DNA of 64,000 nt from an uncultured Lachnospiraceae bacterium (GCA_910585345.1 CAJUDS010000006.1:78224-142223), one strand, 5' to 3'; positions 34,063 to 43,540 are shown, numbered from the stretch's first letter. Notes: generated by a model from the sequence alone, not told the origin. Translations and numbers: made by a program.

Positions 34063-34689
34063 TCAATCCGCCACGTCCGCTCTGCCGTCTCTCACGCTGA
34101 TCTTTCCATGCGCAAACAAATCCACTGCTCTGGGAAGAAGCTCCCATTCCGCCTCCTCCATAACACGACGCTGCAGCGTCCCAGGCGTATCGCCGCTCTG
34201 AACTGCGACCGCCTTCTGCAATACAATCGGCCCGGTATCTGTCCCCTCGTCTACAAAATGTACTGTAGCACCTGTTATTTTAACACCCCGCTCAAGCGCT
34301 TTCTCATGAACTTTCAATCCATAACAGCCTGTTCCACAAAAAGAAGGAATCAGGGAAGGATGGATATTTAAAATTCGGTTTCTGTATTTTCGTATCATCT
34401 CTTCCGGAAGTACGACAAGAAAACCTGCCAATACAATCAGATCCGGATCCGACTCCTCCACCGCATGTAAAAACGCGGCATGAAAAGCCTCCCTGTCAGG
34501 ATACTCCTTCGGAGAAACGCAGACTGCATCAATATGATGCTCTCTGGCACGCTCTAACGCATAAGCGCCCTTGTTATTGCTGATCACACGTACGATCTGT
34601 GCATCTCTTACCTTTCCGCTTTCCATACTGTCAATCAGCGCCTGCAGATTCGTGCCGCCGCCTGAAACACACACAAGAACCCTCAGCAT
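34063..34689 (-). CDS. purN: Phosphoribosylglycinamide formyltransferase
   Basis: PurN uses 10-formyltetrahydrofolate to formylate GAR. The 208-residue protein shows SGGGTNLQALID at the phosphate site, LAGFLVVLP, the catalytic block RILNIHPSLIPSF and TGATVHFVDEGTDTGPIV. It overlaps purM by seven bases and lies 64 bp before purD. Confidence 0.97.
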   Translation of the reverse strand: MLRVLVCVSGGGTNLQALIDSMESGKVRDAQIVRVISNNKGAYALERAREHHIDAVCVSPKEYPDREAFHAAFLHAVEESDPDLIVLAGFLVVLPEEMIRKYRNRILNIHPSLIPSFCGTGCYGLKVHEKALERGVKITGATVHFVDEGTDTGPIVLQKAVAVQSGDTPGTLQRRVMEEAEWELLPRAVDLFAHGKISVRDGRADVAD

Positions 34690-35708
34690 AAGACAACTCC
34701 CTTATCCCCGGACTCTGTATAACCGATCCGGTACGCTGTCTCTCCTGCAGCCTGCAGAACCGCCATCGTTTTGTCCACATCCGCGGGATCAACTGCCACT
34801 ACCATGCCAATCCCCATATTATAAGTGCTGTACATCATTTCTTCTGCGATATTTCCTTCCCGCTGAAGCAGCCCGAACACGGGAGGCGTCTCATAGCTGT
34901 CCTTTTTTACCACAGCCCGCACGCCTTTCGGAAGCATACGGGGAATATTTTCATAAAAGCCGCCGCCGGTAATATGGCTGCATGCCTTTATCCTGATACC
35001 CGCCTCCTTCACACGCCTTAAGGCTTTTACATAGATTTTGGTCGGCGTCAAAAGCGTATCGCCCAAAGTGCCGCCAAGCTCCTGATAATATGTATCCAGA
35101 TTTTCTTTCGTCATGGTAAATACGTTGCGCACAAGGGAAAAGCCATTGCTGTGCACGCCGCTTGAAGCGATGCCAATCAGCACATCTCCTGTTTTCAAAT
35201 CTTTCCCCGTAATTAAATCCTTTTCATCAACAATTCCCACCGCAAAGCCTGCCAGATCGTATTCATTGGTCGGATAAAATCCCGGCATCTCCGCCGTCTC
35301 ACCGCCGATCAGGGCGGCGCCTGCCTGCCTGCAGCCATCCGCCACTCCTTTTACAATATCGGCGACTTTCTCCGGAAAGTTTTTACCACATGCAATATAA
35401 TCCAGAAAAAACAATGGTTCACCACCTGCACAGGCAATATCGTTAACGCACATGGCTACACAGTCAATTCCTACCGTGTCATGCCGGTCCATCAAAAATG
35501 CAATCTTCAATTTTGTTCCCACGCCGTCCGTACCTGAAACAAGTGTGGGTTTTTCCATATTTTTAAATGCTTCCATGGAAAAGGCGCCCGAAAATCCTCC
35601 GATACCGCCCAGTACTTCCGGACGCATCGTCTCTTTTACATATTTCTTCATCAATTCTACGGAAGCGTAGCCCGCTTCGATATCCACCCCTGCACTTTTG
35701 TAATCCAT
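34683..35708 (-). CDS. purM: Phosphoribosylformylglycinamidine cyclo-ligase
   Basis: PurM closes the imidazole ring to AIR. The 341-residue enzyme begins MDYKSAGVDIEAGYASVEL and has GTDGVGTKLKIA, GGETAEMPGFY and GIASSGVHSNGFSLVR, typical of the AIR synthetase family. GGAGG precedes the ATG. It follows purE by 17 bp. Confidence 0.97.
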   Translation of the reverse strand: MDYKSAGVDIEAGYASVELMKKYVKETMRPEVLGGIGGFSGAFSMEAFKNMEKPTLVSGTDGVGTKLKIAFLMDRHDTVGIDCVAMCVNDIACAGGEPLFFLDYIACGKNFPEKVADIVKGVADGCRQAGAALIGGETAEMPGFYPTNEYDLAGFAVGIVDEKDLITGKDLKTGDVLIGIASSGVHSNGFSLVRNVFTMTKENLDTYYQELGGTLGDTLLTPTKIYVKALRRVKEAGIRIKACSHITGGGFYENIPRMLPKGVRAVVKKDSYETPPVFGLLQREGNIAEEMMYSTYNMGIGMVVAVDPADVDKTMAVLQAAGETAYRIGYTESGDKGVVLC

Positions 35709-35725
35709 CTCTTCCTCCTTATATA

Positions 35726-36226
35726 TCAGTAATCCCTATATCCAGCCTCCTGCAAACGGGCATCCTTCTTTTCCACCGTTTCCTTCAGCCGCTTTGCATA
35801 ATCCTTTACCTTCTGCAGCAGCGCAGGATCCGACACCGCGAGTATCTTTGCCGCCAGAAGCCCGGCATTGGCGCCGCCTCCGATTGCCACAGTCGCTACC
35901 GGAATCCCCGAAGGCATCTGCACAATCGAATACAGGGAATCTCTGCCGCCCAGGGACGTAGTATGCATCGGAATGCCAATGACAGGCATCGGAAAAACAG
36001 CCGCGCACATACCTGGAAGATGCGCTGCCATCCCCGCTCCCGCAATCACAACCTTGATCCCTCTCTCTTCTGCTGTTTTTGCATATTCGAAAAATACATC
36101 CGGCTCCCTATGCGCGGAAATAATCCGCATTTCATAGGAAATTCCAAGCTGTTCCAAAATATCGGCTGCTTTTGCCATAACCGGCAGATCAGAATCACTG
36201 CCCATCACAATCGAAACCTGCGCCAT
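35726..36226 (-). CDS. purE: N5-carboxyaminoimidazole ribonucleotide mutase
   Basis: PurE makes CAIR; at 166 residues it has the class I pattern: MGSDSDLPVM, ISAHREPD and AGMAAHLPGM near the active site, GIPMHTTSLGGRDSLYS, and GGGANAGLLAAKIL. No purK lies in the window. It is the first purine gene and has a promoter at 36268-36296. I see no purine riboswitch in the 83-bp leader. Confidence 0.96.
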   Translation of the reverse strand: MAQVSIVMGSDSDLPVMAKAADILEQLGISYEMRIISAHREPDVFFEYAKTAEERGIKVVIAGAGMAAHLPGMCAAVFPMPVIGIPMHTTSLGGRDSLYSIVQMPSGIPVATVAIGGGANAGLLAAKILAVSDPALLQKVKDYAKRLKETVEKKDARLQEAGYRDY

Positions 36227-36267
36227 AACGATAGATCCATCCTTTCTTTATCATTTCATTCTCTTCT

Positions 36268-36296
36268 ATATTATTATGAGACTTCTTTACCGTCAA
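36268..36296 (-). promoter_or_regulatory. Sigma-A promoter for the purE-M-N-D genes
   Basis: Minus strand: TTGACG (36291-36296), exactly 17 bases, then TAATAT (36268-36273), about 40 bp before purE. Confidence 0.65.
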
Positions 36297-36309
36297 TAGA
36301 TTAGATGTT

Positions 36310-38400
36310 TTAAATTTGAAAAGGAAGGTTCAACTGTTCACACCCTGCAAGCACAAAGCGCCCCTCTCTGATAATGACCACTTCGCTTCCCTCCTGTGCC
36401 ACCGCCGTTACTTCTCCCAGTTCGTCATACGGAATCGTAATATCCGTATGACAATGAAAATATGCTGCCGACATATCTTCGTCTCTTTTTATAGAACACT
36501 CGTTATCTTTCGCAATCATTTCTTTGCCGTTCGGATTATAGACAGGAAGCTCCTCACTATGAGAATAACACGTGTCACCTACTGCAAAATGCGGCCCTGT
36601 CTTCTCCGCAATCAAAATCGGCAGCTGGTGTGCAATCCTATATTTCCTGGCCGCCACATACGCTGTCGTATTGGTGCCGATGGCAAACTCCCCAAGCGGA
36701 AGGCTTTCATGGTGAAACAGTACATTGTCTCTGACATATTTTAGATTTTCCGCCTCCGTGGCAAAATTCCGGCAGTGATATGCCGTTATCATCCCATCTG
36801 TAAAAGTCAGCTCCAAATCTCTGTATTCCAGGCCGTTCAAATACACCGTCGTCACATGGAGAACTCCATTCGTCCCCTTCAGCTTCGGAGAAGTGAATAC
36901 TTCTCCTACAGGAATATTGACGTCCGCCACACAATTCTCAAACAGTGTCTCCTTTTCCGGATCTTGCAGCGGCTGCAGCGCCACAAGCAAATCCGTCCTG
37001 TTTTTTCCGCTTCCTCTGACTCTTACATAGGCCGCCCGGTCCAACACATCAATGATCGTCTGCTGTATCTTCTGATACAGAGCGGAATCCAGCGTATTAA
37101 TCTCTATCACCGCATCAAAAATCTGTGAAAACTGCGGACCAATTTCCGGCACCGGAAAAGCAATGATCGTAAAGCTCCGTTCCTCCCCTCTGATATAACG
37201 GTTTACAATTTCCGAAGCCTGGGCCGCGTATTCTACGGCCAGCTTCTGCTGTCGTCCGTTCAGACACAATGTCTCCGGCTTTGCCGCCGGAGCAAAAGGC
37301 TGCTCTCCGAAAGTCTCCAGACAGGCAGGCCCGCCATGTACACCGGCCAGTTCTTTCACCGATTCATAGGCTGCTTTCATCTCTCCTATTTTCTTATTGA
37401 TATATTTTTTATCCAGGTACAGAGCCTCGTCTTCCCTGTGATCATACAAATATTGTCTGTTGGCGTCCGCACCGTAAACTCCCACGCGGTTTACGCCTTT
37501 TTTGTGGAAAATACTCAGAGAAGCCCGATAAATCACTGGTTCAAGCCCCATTTCTCTGAAATTCAAAACTGCTTCTCTGATGATCCGCTCAAACCCTGTC
37601 CGGTAACGAATATTCACCGTCTTTTTTTTCGTAATGTCTTTGCCCGAAACCAAAAATCCCGTCCGGTATCCTTCTGTAAAAGTATCCGCCAGCTTTCGAA
37701 TCTGTTCCCGCGGCAGTCCATTCAAATACGAAGCCAGCCTTTCTTCGTTTTCCGTTATATATTCGCCGTATCTGTATAAATACCTGAGATCACCAAGATC
37801 CGCATCCATCACAATCCGCAGAAAAAAATCCGCTTCGGGATCCAACTGGCGGCGCACTCTTTTTTGCAGTTCCTGACTGGTATAATCGCTGACAAACCAA
37901 TAAATGATCTGCCTCACTTCTTCGCAGGACGGCGCCGCCTGCTTTTCTTCCCAGGCACATACAAAAGACTGATAAATTTCCAGAAACAATTCCATACGAA
38001 TCAACAGTTCTTCCCGGTCCCGTTCATATACCGATTCAATCTGACTGTGAATTTCCGCATAGAGGAACGCCAGCAACTGTCCCATTTCTCTGCCGTACCG
38101 TTTTGCCGTATAACCCGGATTTCCGTAACATCTGTTATAGTTCTCCGGTAAAATATCCGCGTACAACGCACAATTACGCGCGCGCAGTTCTGAAAGAGAA
38201 ACATCCTGCAGCTGCCGACGCTCCTGTCTCTCCCATTCCACAAGCAGCTTCCTGATATAAGATGCCGTTTCGGAAAAATAAGAACCATATTCCTGCGAAA
38301 CACCGGCCTCCTGCAAAGGAAGGACAGCAATTTCAGCAATCCTCTCCCCCGCAAGCCCAAAGCGCTCCTCTATCATTTCCGTTTCTTCCGCAATGCCCAT
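36310..38400 (-). CDS. M29-type aminopeptidase with large N-terminal extension
   Basis: About 696 residues. The C-terminal half matches the metal aminopeptidases of family M29 (AmpS/PepS): NGLEYRDLELTFTDGMI, LGEFAIGTNTTAYV, AEKTGPHFAVGDTCYSHSEE and HTDITIPYDEL hold the metal ligands. Family members are usually near 370-410 residues; here about 300 extra helical residues lie in front (SYIRKLLVEWERQERRQLQD, and RIVMDADLGDLRYLYRYGEY). The start at 38400 is chosen because AGAAAGG lies just upstream. It probably trims peptides in the cytoplasm. Confidence 0.85.
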   Translation of the reverse strand: MGIAEETEMIEERFGLAGERIAEIAVLPLQEAGVSQEYGSYFSETASYIRKLLVEWERQERRQLQDVSLSELRARNCALYADILPENYNRCYGNPGYTAKRYGREMGQLLAFLYAEIHSQIESVYERDREELLIRMELFLEIYQSFVCAWEEKQAAPSCEEVRQIIYWFVSDYTSQELQKRVRRQLDPEADFFLRIVMDADLGDLRYLYRYGEYITENEERLASYLNGLPREQIRKLADTFTEGYRTGFLVSGKDITKKKTVNIRYRTGFERIIREAVLNFREMGLEPVIYRASLSIFHKKGVNRVGVYGADANRQYLYDHREDEALYLDKKYINKKIGEMKAAYESVKELAGVHGGPACLETFGEQPFAPAAKPETLCLNGRQQKLAVEYAAQASEIVNRYIRGEERSFTIIAFPVPEIGPQFSQIFDAVIEINTLDSALYQKIQQTIIDVLDRAAYVRVRGSGKNRTDLLVALQPLQDPEKETLFENCVADVNIPVGEVFTSPKLKGTNGVLHVTTVYLNGLEYRDLELTFTDGMITAYHCRNFATEAENLKYVRDNVLFHHESLPLGEFAIGTNTTAYVAARKYRIAHQLPILIAEKTGPHFAVGDTCYSHSEELPVYNPNGKEMIAKDNECSIKRDEDMSAAYFHCHTDITIPYDELGEVTAVAQEGSEVVIIREGRFVLAGCEQLNLPFQI

Positions 38401-38414
38401 AACACCTTTCTCCA

Positions 38415-38738
38415 TCATATCCCATATGCACCCGCAAACAGAATAAAACCGATCCCCAGCAAAACCAAACCATTGACCACAATGCCTGCATAAGAAAACA
38501 GATAATATTTATCCGGTTCCATTCTGGACGCAATTCCCAGCACAAGACCTGCTATAGAAAAAAACAACGCCAACAGCATGGCCACTCCGTCACGCACTTC
38601 GGCGGCTCCGTTGTTCTGAAAAGAGAGATACAGTATCATAATAACGGAAACCGCAGAAATAATCCCCAAAACAGTCGACATAATACCCTTCTGGGGATGC
38701 TCCTTATTTGTAAATATATACCCTTTTTTTCCGATCAT
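38415..38738 (-). CDS. Small membrane protein, three or four helices
   Basis: A 107-residue protein of unknown function. It starts MIGKKGYIFTNKEHPQKGIM and has hydrophobic segments STVLGIISAVSVIMILYLSF, VAMLLALFFSIAGLVLGIAS and YAGIVVNGLVLLGIGFILFA. From memory similar small proteins are common in Lachnospiraceae beside another tiny membrane protein, as here (38754-38906). It lies 14 bp upstream of the aminopeptidase gene. Confidence 0.8.
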   Translation of the reverse strand: MIGKKGYIFTNKEHPQKGIMSTVLGIISAVSVIMILYLSFQNNGAAEVRDGVAMLLALFFSIAGLVLGIASRMEPDKYYLFSYAGIVVNGLVLLGIGFILFAGAYGI

Positions 38739-38753
38739 ACCGCCTGCCCTGAC

Positions 38754-38906
38754 TTAAAACAACAACTTGGATTTTGCAGCAAGCAGCCTGCCTCCGCTCA
38801 CCAGCAGGAGGACACCGCCTGCAATCCCAAATACGATTGCAATCACTCCCACCGTAATATTCAATGCCCCTGACCGGCTCATTACCTTATACGCTTTTTC
38901 TTCCAT
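38754..38906 (-). CDS. Very small membrane protein (50 residues)
   Basis: MEEKAYKVMSRSGALNITVG begins a 50-residue frame with one long hydrophobic segment, VGVIAIVFGIAGGVLLLVSG, and a basic end. A GGAGATG-type ribosome-binding site precedes the ATG. It sits between pyrE and the 107-residue membrane protein with tight spacing, which makes a real gene likely. Function unknown. Confidence 0.65.
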   Translation of the reverse strand: MEEKAYKVMSRSGALNITVGVIAIVFGIAGGVLLLVSGGRLLAAKSKLLF

Positions 38907-38923
38907 CCGTCCACATCTCCTTT

Positions 38924-39601
38924 TCAGTTTGCGCCATAGACTGCATAGTATGCGTCAATTGACGCTTTCAGGTCATCATTGATATAAATCTTTCCATTAT
39001 ATTCTCTGTTATACAGGCAGGAAACCACTTCCTGCATAGACACTATCGCCGCCGCCGGAAAACCATATCTCTCCCGGATTTCCTGCAATGCGCTCATTTC
39101 CCCGGACTGTCCTTTTTCCATCCGGTCCAGAGATACCATCAGTCCCAAAATATCCACAGCGCCCTGCGCTTTCAGCACCGGGAAAGTCTCTTCAATGGAT
39201 TTCCCGGACGTCGTCACGTCTTCAATCATAACGATTCTGTCGCCATCCCGTATAGAACTGCCCAATAAAATACCGGCATCCCCATGATCCTTGACTTCCT
39301 TTCTATTTGCACAGTATTTTATATCCTTACCATATAATTCGCTGATCGCCATGACAGTGGCCACGCCAAGCGGAATCCCCTTGTAAGCCGGGCCAAACAA
39401 AATATCGAAATCCAGTCCATAATGCTCATAAATCGCTCTGGCATAATACTGTCCCAGCCTTCGAAGCTGCGTACCCGTCACATAACCGCCCGCATTCATA
39501 AAAAATGGAGATTTTCTGCCGCTTTTTAAAGTAAAATCACCAAATTTCAGCACATCACTGTCTACCATAAATTGAATAAATTCCCGTTTATACTGTTCCA
39601 T
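38924..39601 (-). CDS. pyrE: Orotate phosphoribosyltransferase
   Basis: PyrE makes OMP from orotate and PRPP. The 225-residue protein has DFTLKSGRKSPFFMNAGG at the start, the PRPP-binding loop IVMIEDVTTSGKSIEE and FGPAYKGIPLGVAT. The start at 39601 (MEQYKREF) has GGGAGAG upstream and fits the family better than the longer frame to 39670. It follows pyrF after 59 bp; the two final UMP steps are thus together. Confidence 0.96.
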   Translation of the reverse strand: MEQYKREFIQFMVDSDVLKFGDFTLKSGRKSPFFMNAGGYVTGTQLRRLGQYYARAIYEHYGLDFDILFGPAYKGIPLGVATVMAISELYGKDIKYCANRKEVKDHGDAGILLGSSIRDGDRIVMIEDVTTSGKSIEETFPVLKAQGAVDILGLMVSLDRMEKGQSGEMSALQEIRERYGFPAAAIVSMQEVVSCLYNREYNGKIYINDDLKASIDAYYAVYGAN

Positions 39602-39660
39602 CCGCTCTCTCCCTGTTTCTTTTTTATGGTCTGCGCTATAGCTGCACAGGTCCGGCCGTA

Positions 39661-40590
39661 CTATCTGCATCCCGCAAGCGCACAGGCAATATCCTCTTTC
39701 ATATCCAGTACTGCCGCCCTAGAAGCATCCGCATAATTCTCACTGCCAAAAGACGCATATTTATCCTGCTGATAAGCCGCGATAATACCGCGTGAGGAAT
39801 TGACAACCGCACCCAGTCCGTCTCTGTTAAAGAAATGGACAAGATCCGTTCCCCTGCCCCCCTGGGCGCCATAGCCCGGCACAAGGATGTAGGCTCTGGG
39901 CATAATCTGACGCAGCGTTTTCCCTACCTGCGGATAGGTAGCGCCTACCACCGCGCCGATATAACTGTAAGTTTCTCCCATATGCTCCTCGCCCCACTTT
40001 GCAACCTGTTCTCCTACAATCTCATAGAGCGGTCTTCCTTCCGTTATCCTGTCCTGAAATTCCCCGCTGCTGGGATTGGATGTCTTTACAAGAATGAAAA
40101 GGCCTTTTTTCTCCTTCTTGCATACTTTGATAAAAGGCGCTACGCCATCGGAGCCAAGATAGGGATTGACTGTGGCAAAATCCTCATCAAAACCGCTGTA
40201 TTCCTTACTACCCACCTGCACCTTACCGAGATGTCCCGCAGCATAGGCTTCCGAGGTAGAACCGATATCCCCTCTCTTAATATCGCCAATAACGACCAGG
40301 CCCTTCTCCTTACAATATTGCACCGTTCTGGCAAATGCGGTCAGGCCTTCCACTCCAAACTGCTCATACATGGCAATCTGCGGTTTCACCGCCGGTATCA
40401 GATCATAGATTGCATCAATAATACCCTTATTATACTGCCAAACGGCCTCACCGGCTCCTTTCAGCGTCTCGCCATACGCTTCATATGCCCTTTTTTTAAT
40501 ATGCTCCGGAATATAAGAAAGCATCGGGTCAAGTCCGGCCACAATGGGCGCCCCTGTCTTTTCTATCCTTGCAATCAGTTTTTGAATCAT
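39661..40590 (-). CDS. pyrF: Orotidine 5'-phosphate decarboxylase (type 2)
   Basis: PyrF decarboxylates OMP to UMP. At 309 residues it is the longer PyrF type: PIVAGLDPMLSYIP, VKPQIAMYEQFG, the catalytic VIGDIKRGDIGSTSEAYA, and ILVPGYGAQGG with SSRGIIAAY at the phosphate site. An AGGAGAAAACC signal precedes the ATG. It heads a small operon with pyrE. Confidence 0.96.
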   Translation of the reverse strand: MIQKLIARIEKTGAPIVAGLDPMLSYIPEHIKKRAYEAYGETLKGAGEAVWQYNKGIIDAIYDLIPAVKPQIAMYEQFGVEGLTAFARTVQYCKEKGLVVIGDIKRGDIGSTSEAYAAGHLGKVQVGSKEYSGFDEDFATVNPYLGSDGVAPFIKVCKKEKKGLFILVKTSNPSSGEFQDRITEGRPLYEIVGEQVAKWGEEHMGETYSYIGAVVGATYPQVGKTLRQIMPRAYILVPGYGAQGGRGTDLVHFFNRDGLGAVVNSSRGIIAAYQQDKYASFGSENYADASRAAVLDMKEDIACALAGCR

Positions 40591-40763
40591 GGTTTTCTCC
40601 TGCTTCCTGCGGCAGACATTCTGCCGGGTTTCCTGTCATATACCGTACCAACTTCCTGTGCGCGCATCAAATCTATGTAACCGGATAAGGAAATTCTTCC
40701 TGCCCGCCGCGCAGCCCGTATAATACGCAGCAACAGGCTGCCGTATACAGCCTGCGCATAAAG

Positions 40764-40800
40764 ATAAGCACACAGACCATCTGTGCGTCTGTGTGCTTAT
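40764..40800 (-). terminator. Terminator-like hairpin after the secreted-protein gene
   Basis: ATAAGCACACAGAC (40764-40777) and GTCTGTGTGCTTAT (40787-40800) make a perfect 14-bp stem between the 3' end of the 40831-41526 gene and pyrF. On the minus strand only CTTTA follows, so termination may be incomplete. Confidence 0.5.
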
Positions 40801-40830
40801 TATACACTATTTTACCGTATCCTGCAATTT

Positions 40831-41526
40831 TTACAGATCATCATTTACCAGTTTTATCACGGCTGTTTTATCCGGAATCTTGAAATATACTTTGTAACCG
40901 CTTCCGCCTTCCGTCATGCCGCTGGCAACCGCCTGCACCTTTCCGGCCGGATCGCCGTCGTCCTCTTCACATTTGGCGCTAAAGGTAACGCTGTTTCCGT
41001 CTCCCATACCCTTATCCTTTAACGTAAAATATACATAAAGCCGTTCTTCCCCATTTACATTTTTGACTTCAAAATCATCTATGGTAGCCGCTTCCCCTTT
41101 GCTGCCTGTCATATAGCCATAATGTCTGACGGAATACCCGTCCTCTTCATCCCGCTGGTAATAGACAGAGTTGACGATAATATACTGGCAGTTCCTGCTG
41201 TATCCGTCCAGCCATACCTTGATAACCGTATTACCGGTTCCTCTGGCCTTAATCTTTAATTTAAAAGAATCGCTCTTCTGGCTTTCCAGCTCTACCTTGG
41301 CCACACTGGAATCATCTACCGCATATTTTACCACAAATGCCTTAGAACCTTTCCAATCCTTTACCTTTACCTTTACCGTGTCGCTCTTGTCATCGTGGGT
41401 TACCGTTACCGTATTCTTCTCCAGAGACAACACCGGCTGGCTCCCCGCACATACCGTCAGGCCGCAGGCGAAAAACAAGCCCAATGCACAAAATACCGGT
41501 AACCATTTCTTATACTTGAATTTCAT
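40831..41526 (-). CDS. Secreted protein of unknown function
   Basis: A 231-residue protein with a signal peptide (MKFKYKKWLPVFCALGLFFA, cleavage near VCAGS) and a beta-rich body. Residues 30-115, from PVLSLEKNTVTVTHDDKSDT on, resemble bacterial Ig-like (Big_2 type) domains; the rest (EVKNVNGEERLYVYFTLKDK) is another beta region. No enzyme motif or wall anchor is seen. The start at 41526 has AAAGGAGG upstream, and a promoter lies at 41570-41598. Confidence 0.82.
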   Translation of the reverse strand: MKFKYKKWLPVFCALGLFFACGLTVCAGSQPVLSLEKNTVTVTHDDKSDTVKVKVKDWKGSKAFVVKYAVDDSSVAKVELESQKSDSFKLKIKARGTGNTVIKVWLDGYSRNCQYIIVNSVYYQRDEEDGYSVRHYGYMTGSKGEAATIDDFEVKNVNGEERLYVYFTLKDKGMGDGNSVTFSAKCEEDDGDPAGKVQAVASGMTEGGSGYKVYFKIPDKTAVIKLVNDDL

Positions 41527-41569
41527 ATTTCCTCCTTTGGGTATACTCCCCTGTATGATATTATGTAAA

Positions 41570-41598
41570 ACAATAGCAAACGCACAATTGCTTGTCAA
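41570..41598 (-). promoter_or_regulatory. Sigma-A promoter for the secreted protein
   Basis: Minus strand: a perfect TTGACA (41593-41598), 17-base spacer and TATTGT (41570-41575). Confidence 0.6.
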
Positions 41599-41667
41599 TG
41601 ACCCGCATAAAATTTTACCTTCCGCAGATGAAAATTAAGAATTCCTTCATAAATCATTGTGATACTC

Positions 41668-42726
41668 TCACCGCGTTTTCAGAAATTCATACTCTCGTTT
41701 GGCTTTTTCATCGTCAGGATACAACGACAGATAATTTTCCATTAAAACAGCCGCCTTTTGAAACTGGGCCAGATTTTCATAAGCTGCAATTTCATTGTAT
41801 TTCAGCGTCTGCATATACGTCTTGTCCTCACAGGCAAGTCCAGCCTCAAACGCCGCCAGCGCGCCTTCATAATCATTCATCTGCATCCTGCAGATGCCAA
41901 GCTGGTTCTGTACCTGCGGACTGTCCGGGCTGCCGTCCAGATAATTGGAGTACACACTGGACGCATAATTGAAATCCCCCAGACATTCATAGGTCCTGCC
42001 AAGGAAAAGCACTGCTTCCGCGCTTCCGGTATCCCGTGCCTTTTCCAGTGAATTTCTGGCATTATCATAATCTTTCAGATAATAGTACAACCGCCCCTTA
42101 TCGTAATCCGACATGCTGTCCGCTCTTTCATCCAGCGCCGCCTGCAGATATTCGACGCCCGCTTCCCTGTATCCGTTGTTTTCCAGACTCCTGTATATCG
42201 TCAAGAGACAGTTGTAATCTTTCGGGTCCAATTCTATCGCTTTTTTAAAATCCGCATCCGCCTGATCGTACTCATCCTTTTCCAGCTTAAGTCCTCCCCG
42301 CAGATAATAGGCCGTTTTTTCATCCGGACGCAGAGCCAGAATAGCGTCGTATACATCCACAGCCTTATCGATATTTCCGCTTTTATAATAAGCCACCGCC
42401 AGATAATAATTAATATCAAATTCCAGATCCCCGATCGTACCGTAACAATACGAAAGGGATTTTTCCAGAGCCTGTGCAGCCTCTTCATAGCGGCTCAGCC
42501 CCATATAGGCAATGCCCTGTCCCCGGTACACAAGTTCCCCGTCCTCGCCCTCTACCAGCGCTTTTTCAAAGCAGACAAGAGCCGTTTCATAATCCAGCGT
42601 TTCTATCGCAGCCATTCCTTCCGCAATGTTTGTCTCTTTCTTTCCCATACCGCAGCCTGTCAGAAAGAAAACAATACCCAGCGCGGCAGCGGCCATTCTG
42701 ATCTCTGCTCTCCTATTTGCTCTCAT
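41668..42726 (-). CDS. TPR-repeat lipoprotein
   Basis: A 352-residue lipoprotein: a basic start MRANRRAEIR, hydrophobic core and lipobox FFLTGC with the lipidated cysteine near 25. The rest is tetratricopeptide repeats, for example EGMAAIETLDYETALVCFEK, YYLAVAYYKSGNIDKAVDVY and YYLRGGLKLEKDEYDQADAD, a scaffold for protein contacts outside the membrane. Its start overlaps the end of an ECF ATPase gene by 14 bp, so it is co-transcribed with the ECF transporter. Its partner is unknown. Confidence 0.88.
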   Translation of the reverse strand: MRANRRAEIRMAAAALGIVFFLTGCGMGKKETNIAEGMAAIETLDYETALVCFEKALVEGEDGELVYRGQGIAYMGLSRYEEAAQALEKSLSYCYGTIGDLEFDINYYLAVAYYKSGNIDKAVDVYDAILALRPDEKTAYYLRGGLKLEKDEYDQADADFKKAIELDPKDYNCLLTIYRSLENNGYREAGVEYLQAALDERADSMSDYDKGRLYYYLKDYDNARNSLEKARDTGSAEAVLFLGRTYECLGDFNYASSVYSNYLDGSPDSPQVQNQLGICRMQMNDYEGALAAFEAGLACEDKTYMQTLKYNEIAAYENLAQFQKAAVLMENYLSLYPDDEKAKREYEFLKTR

Positions 42727-43540
42727 CTGTATTTTTCCCCATCAGCGGGCGAATTTTCTCCACCAGCTCTTCCACATCCAGAAAAACGCCCTCATATCCC
42801 AGTTCCCGGCAAAGCCTTGTCACATTCGGCTGTTCCAGGCAGGCGGCTTCCAGCGCTTTTCTGTCGGCAAACACCCGCGCGGCGCTGTCATCCAAAAGCA
42901 TCTTTCCATCGGCAAACACAATTACCCTCTCAAACACTTCTGCCACAAAATCCATATCATGGATGATCGTGATCACTGTCCTGCCCTCTCTGCGCAGCTC
43001 CCGGATAATCCGTTTGATACGTTCTTTTCCTACATAATCCTGCGCTATCGTAGGCTCGTCAAATATAACAATGTCCGTGTGCATGGCAAGCACGGAAGCA
43101 ACGGCAATCAGCTTGCGCGCTGACAGTCCCATATCATAAGGATTTTTCTCTTCCAGATCCTGCAGGCCGGTCATAGAAAGAGCGTCCATACTGCGTTTGT
43201 GCGCCTCTTCCCAGCTCATACCGATCTGCAGCGGTCCGAACATGACTTCATCCAAAACCGTATTCTTAAAAATCTGATCGTTGGGATTCTGAAACACCAT
43301 GCCGATCCGCGCCGCCAGCCCCGCAGCCGTGGACAAGGCAATATCCTTTCCGTCCAATAAAATCCTGCCTGACGACGGGCGCAGCAGTCCTTTCAGCAGC
43401 TTCACAAAAGTCGTTTTACCCGCGCCGTTCTGCCCCACAATGGCCGTGGAGCGCTCGTCAATTGTAAAATCCAGTCCTTTCAAAACCTCACTGTGCATCC
43501 CATAAGAAAAATGAAGTTTCTCGATCCTGATCTCACTCAT
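42713..43540 (-). CDS. ECF transporter ATPase, second subunit (EcfA-like)
   Basis: A 275-residue ATPase with Walker A GQNGAGKTTF, Q-loop region MVFQNPNDQIFKNTV, and Walker B IVIFDEPTIAQD; the switch histidine is in IIHDMDFV. The signature is degenerate, GLSARKLIA in place of LSGGQ, which suggests the catalytic site formed with it is weakened. The start at 43540 has AGGGGGTG upstream. It overlaps the first ATPase gene by eight bases. Confidence 0.9.
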   Translation of the reverse strand: MSEIRIEKLHFSYGMHSEVLKGLDFTIDERSTAIVGQNGAGKTTFVKLLKGLLRPSSGRILLDGKDIALSTAAGLAARIGMVFQNPNDQIFKNTVLDEVMFGPLQIGMSWEEAHKRSMDALSMTGLQDLEEKNPYDMGLSARKLIAVASVLAMHTDIVIFDEPTIAQDYVGKERIKRIIRELRREGRTVITIIHDMDFVAEVFERVIVFADGKMLLDDSAARVFADRKALEAACLEQPNVTRLCRELGYEGVFLDVEELVEKIRPLMGKNTDESK

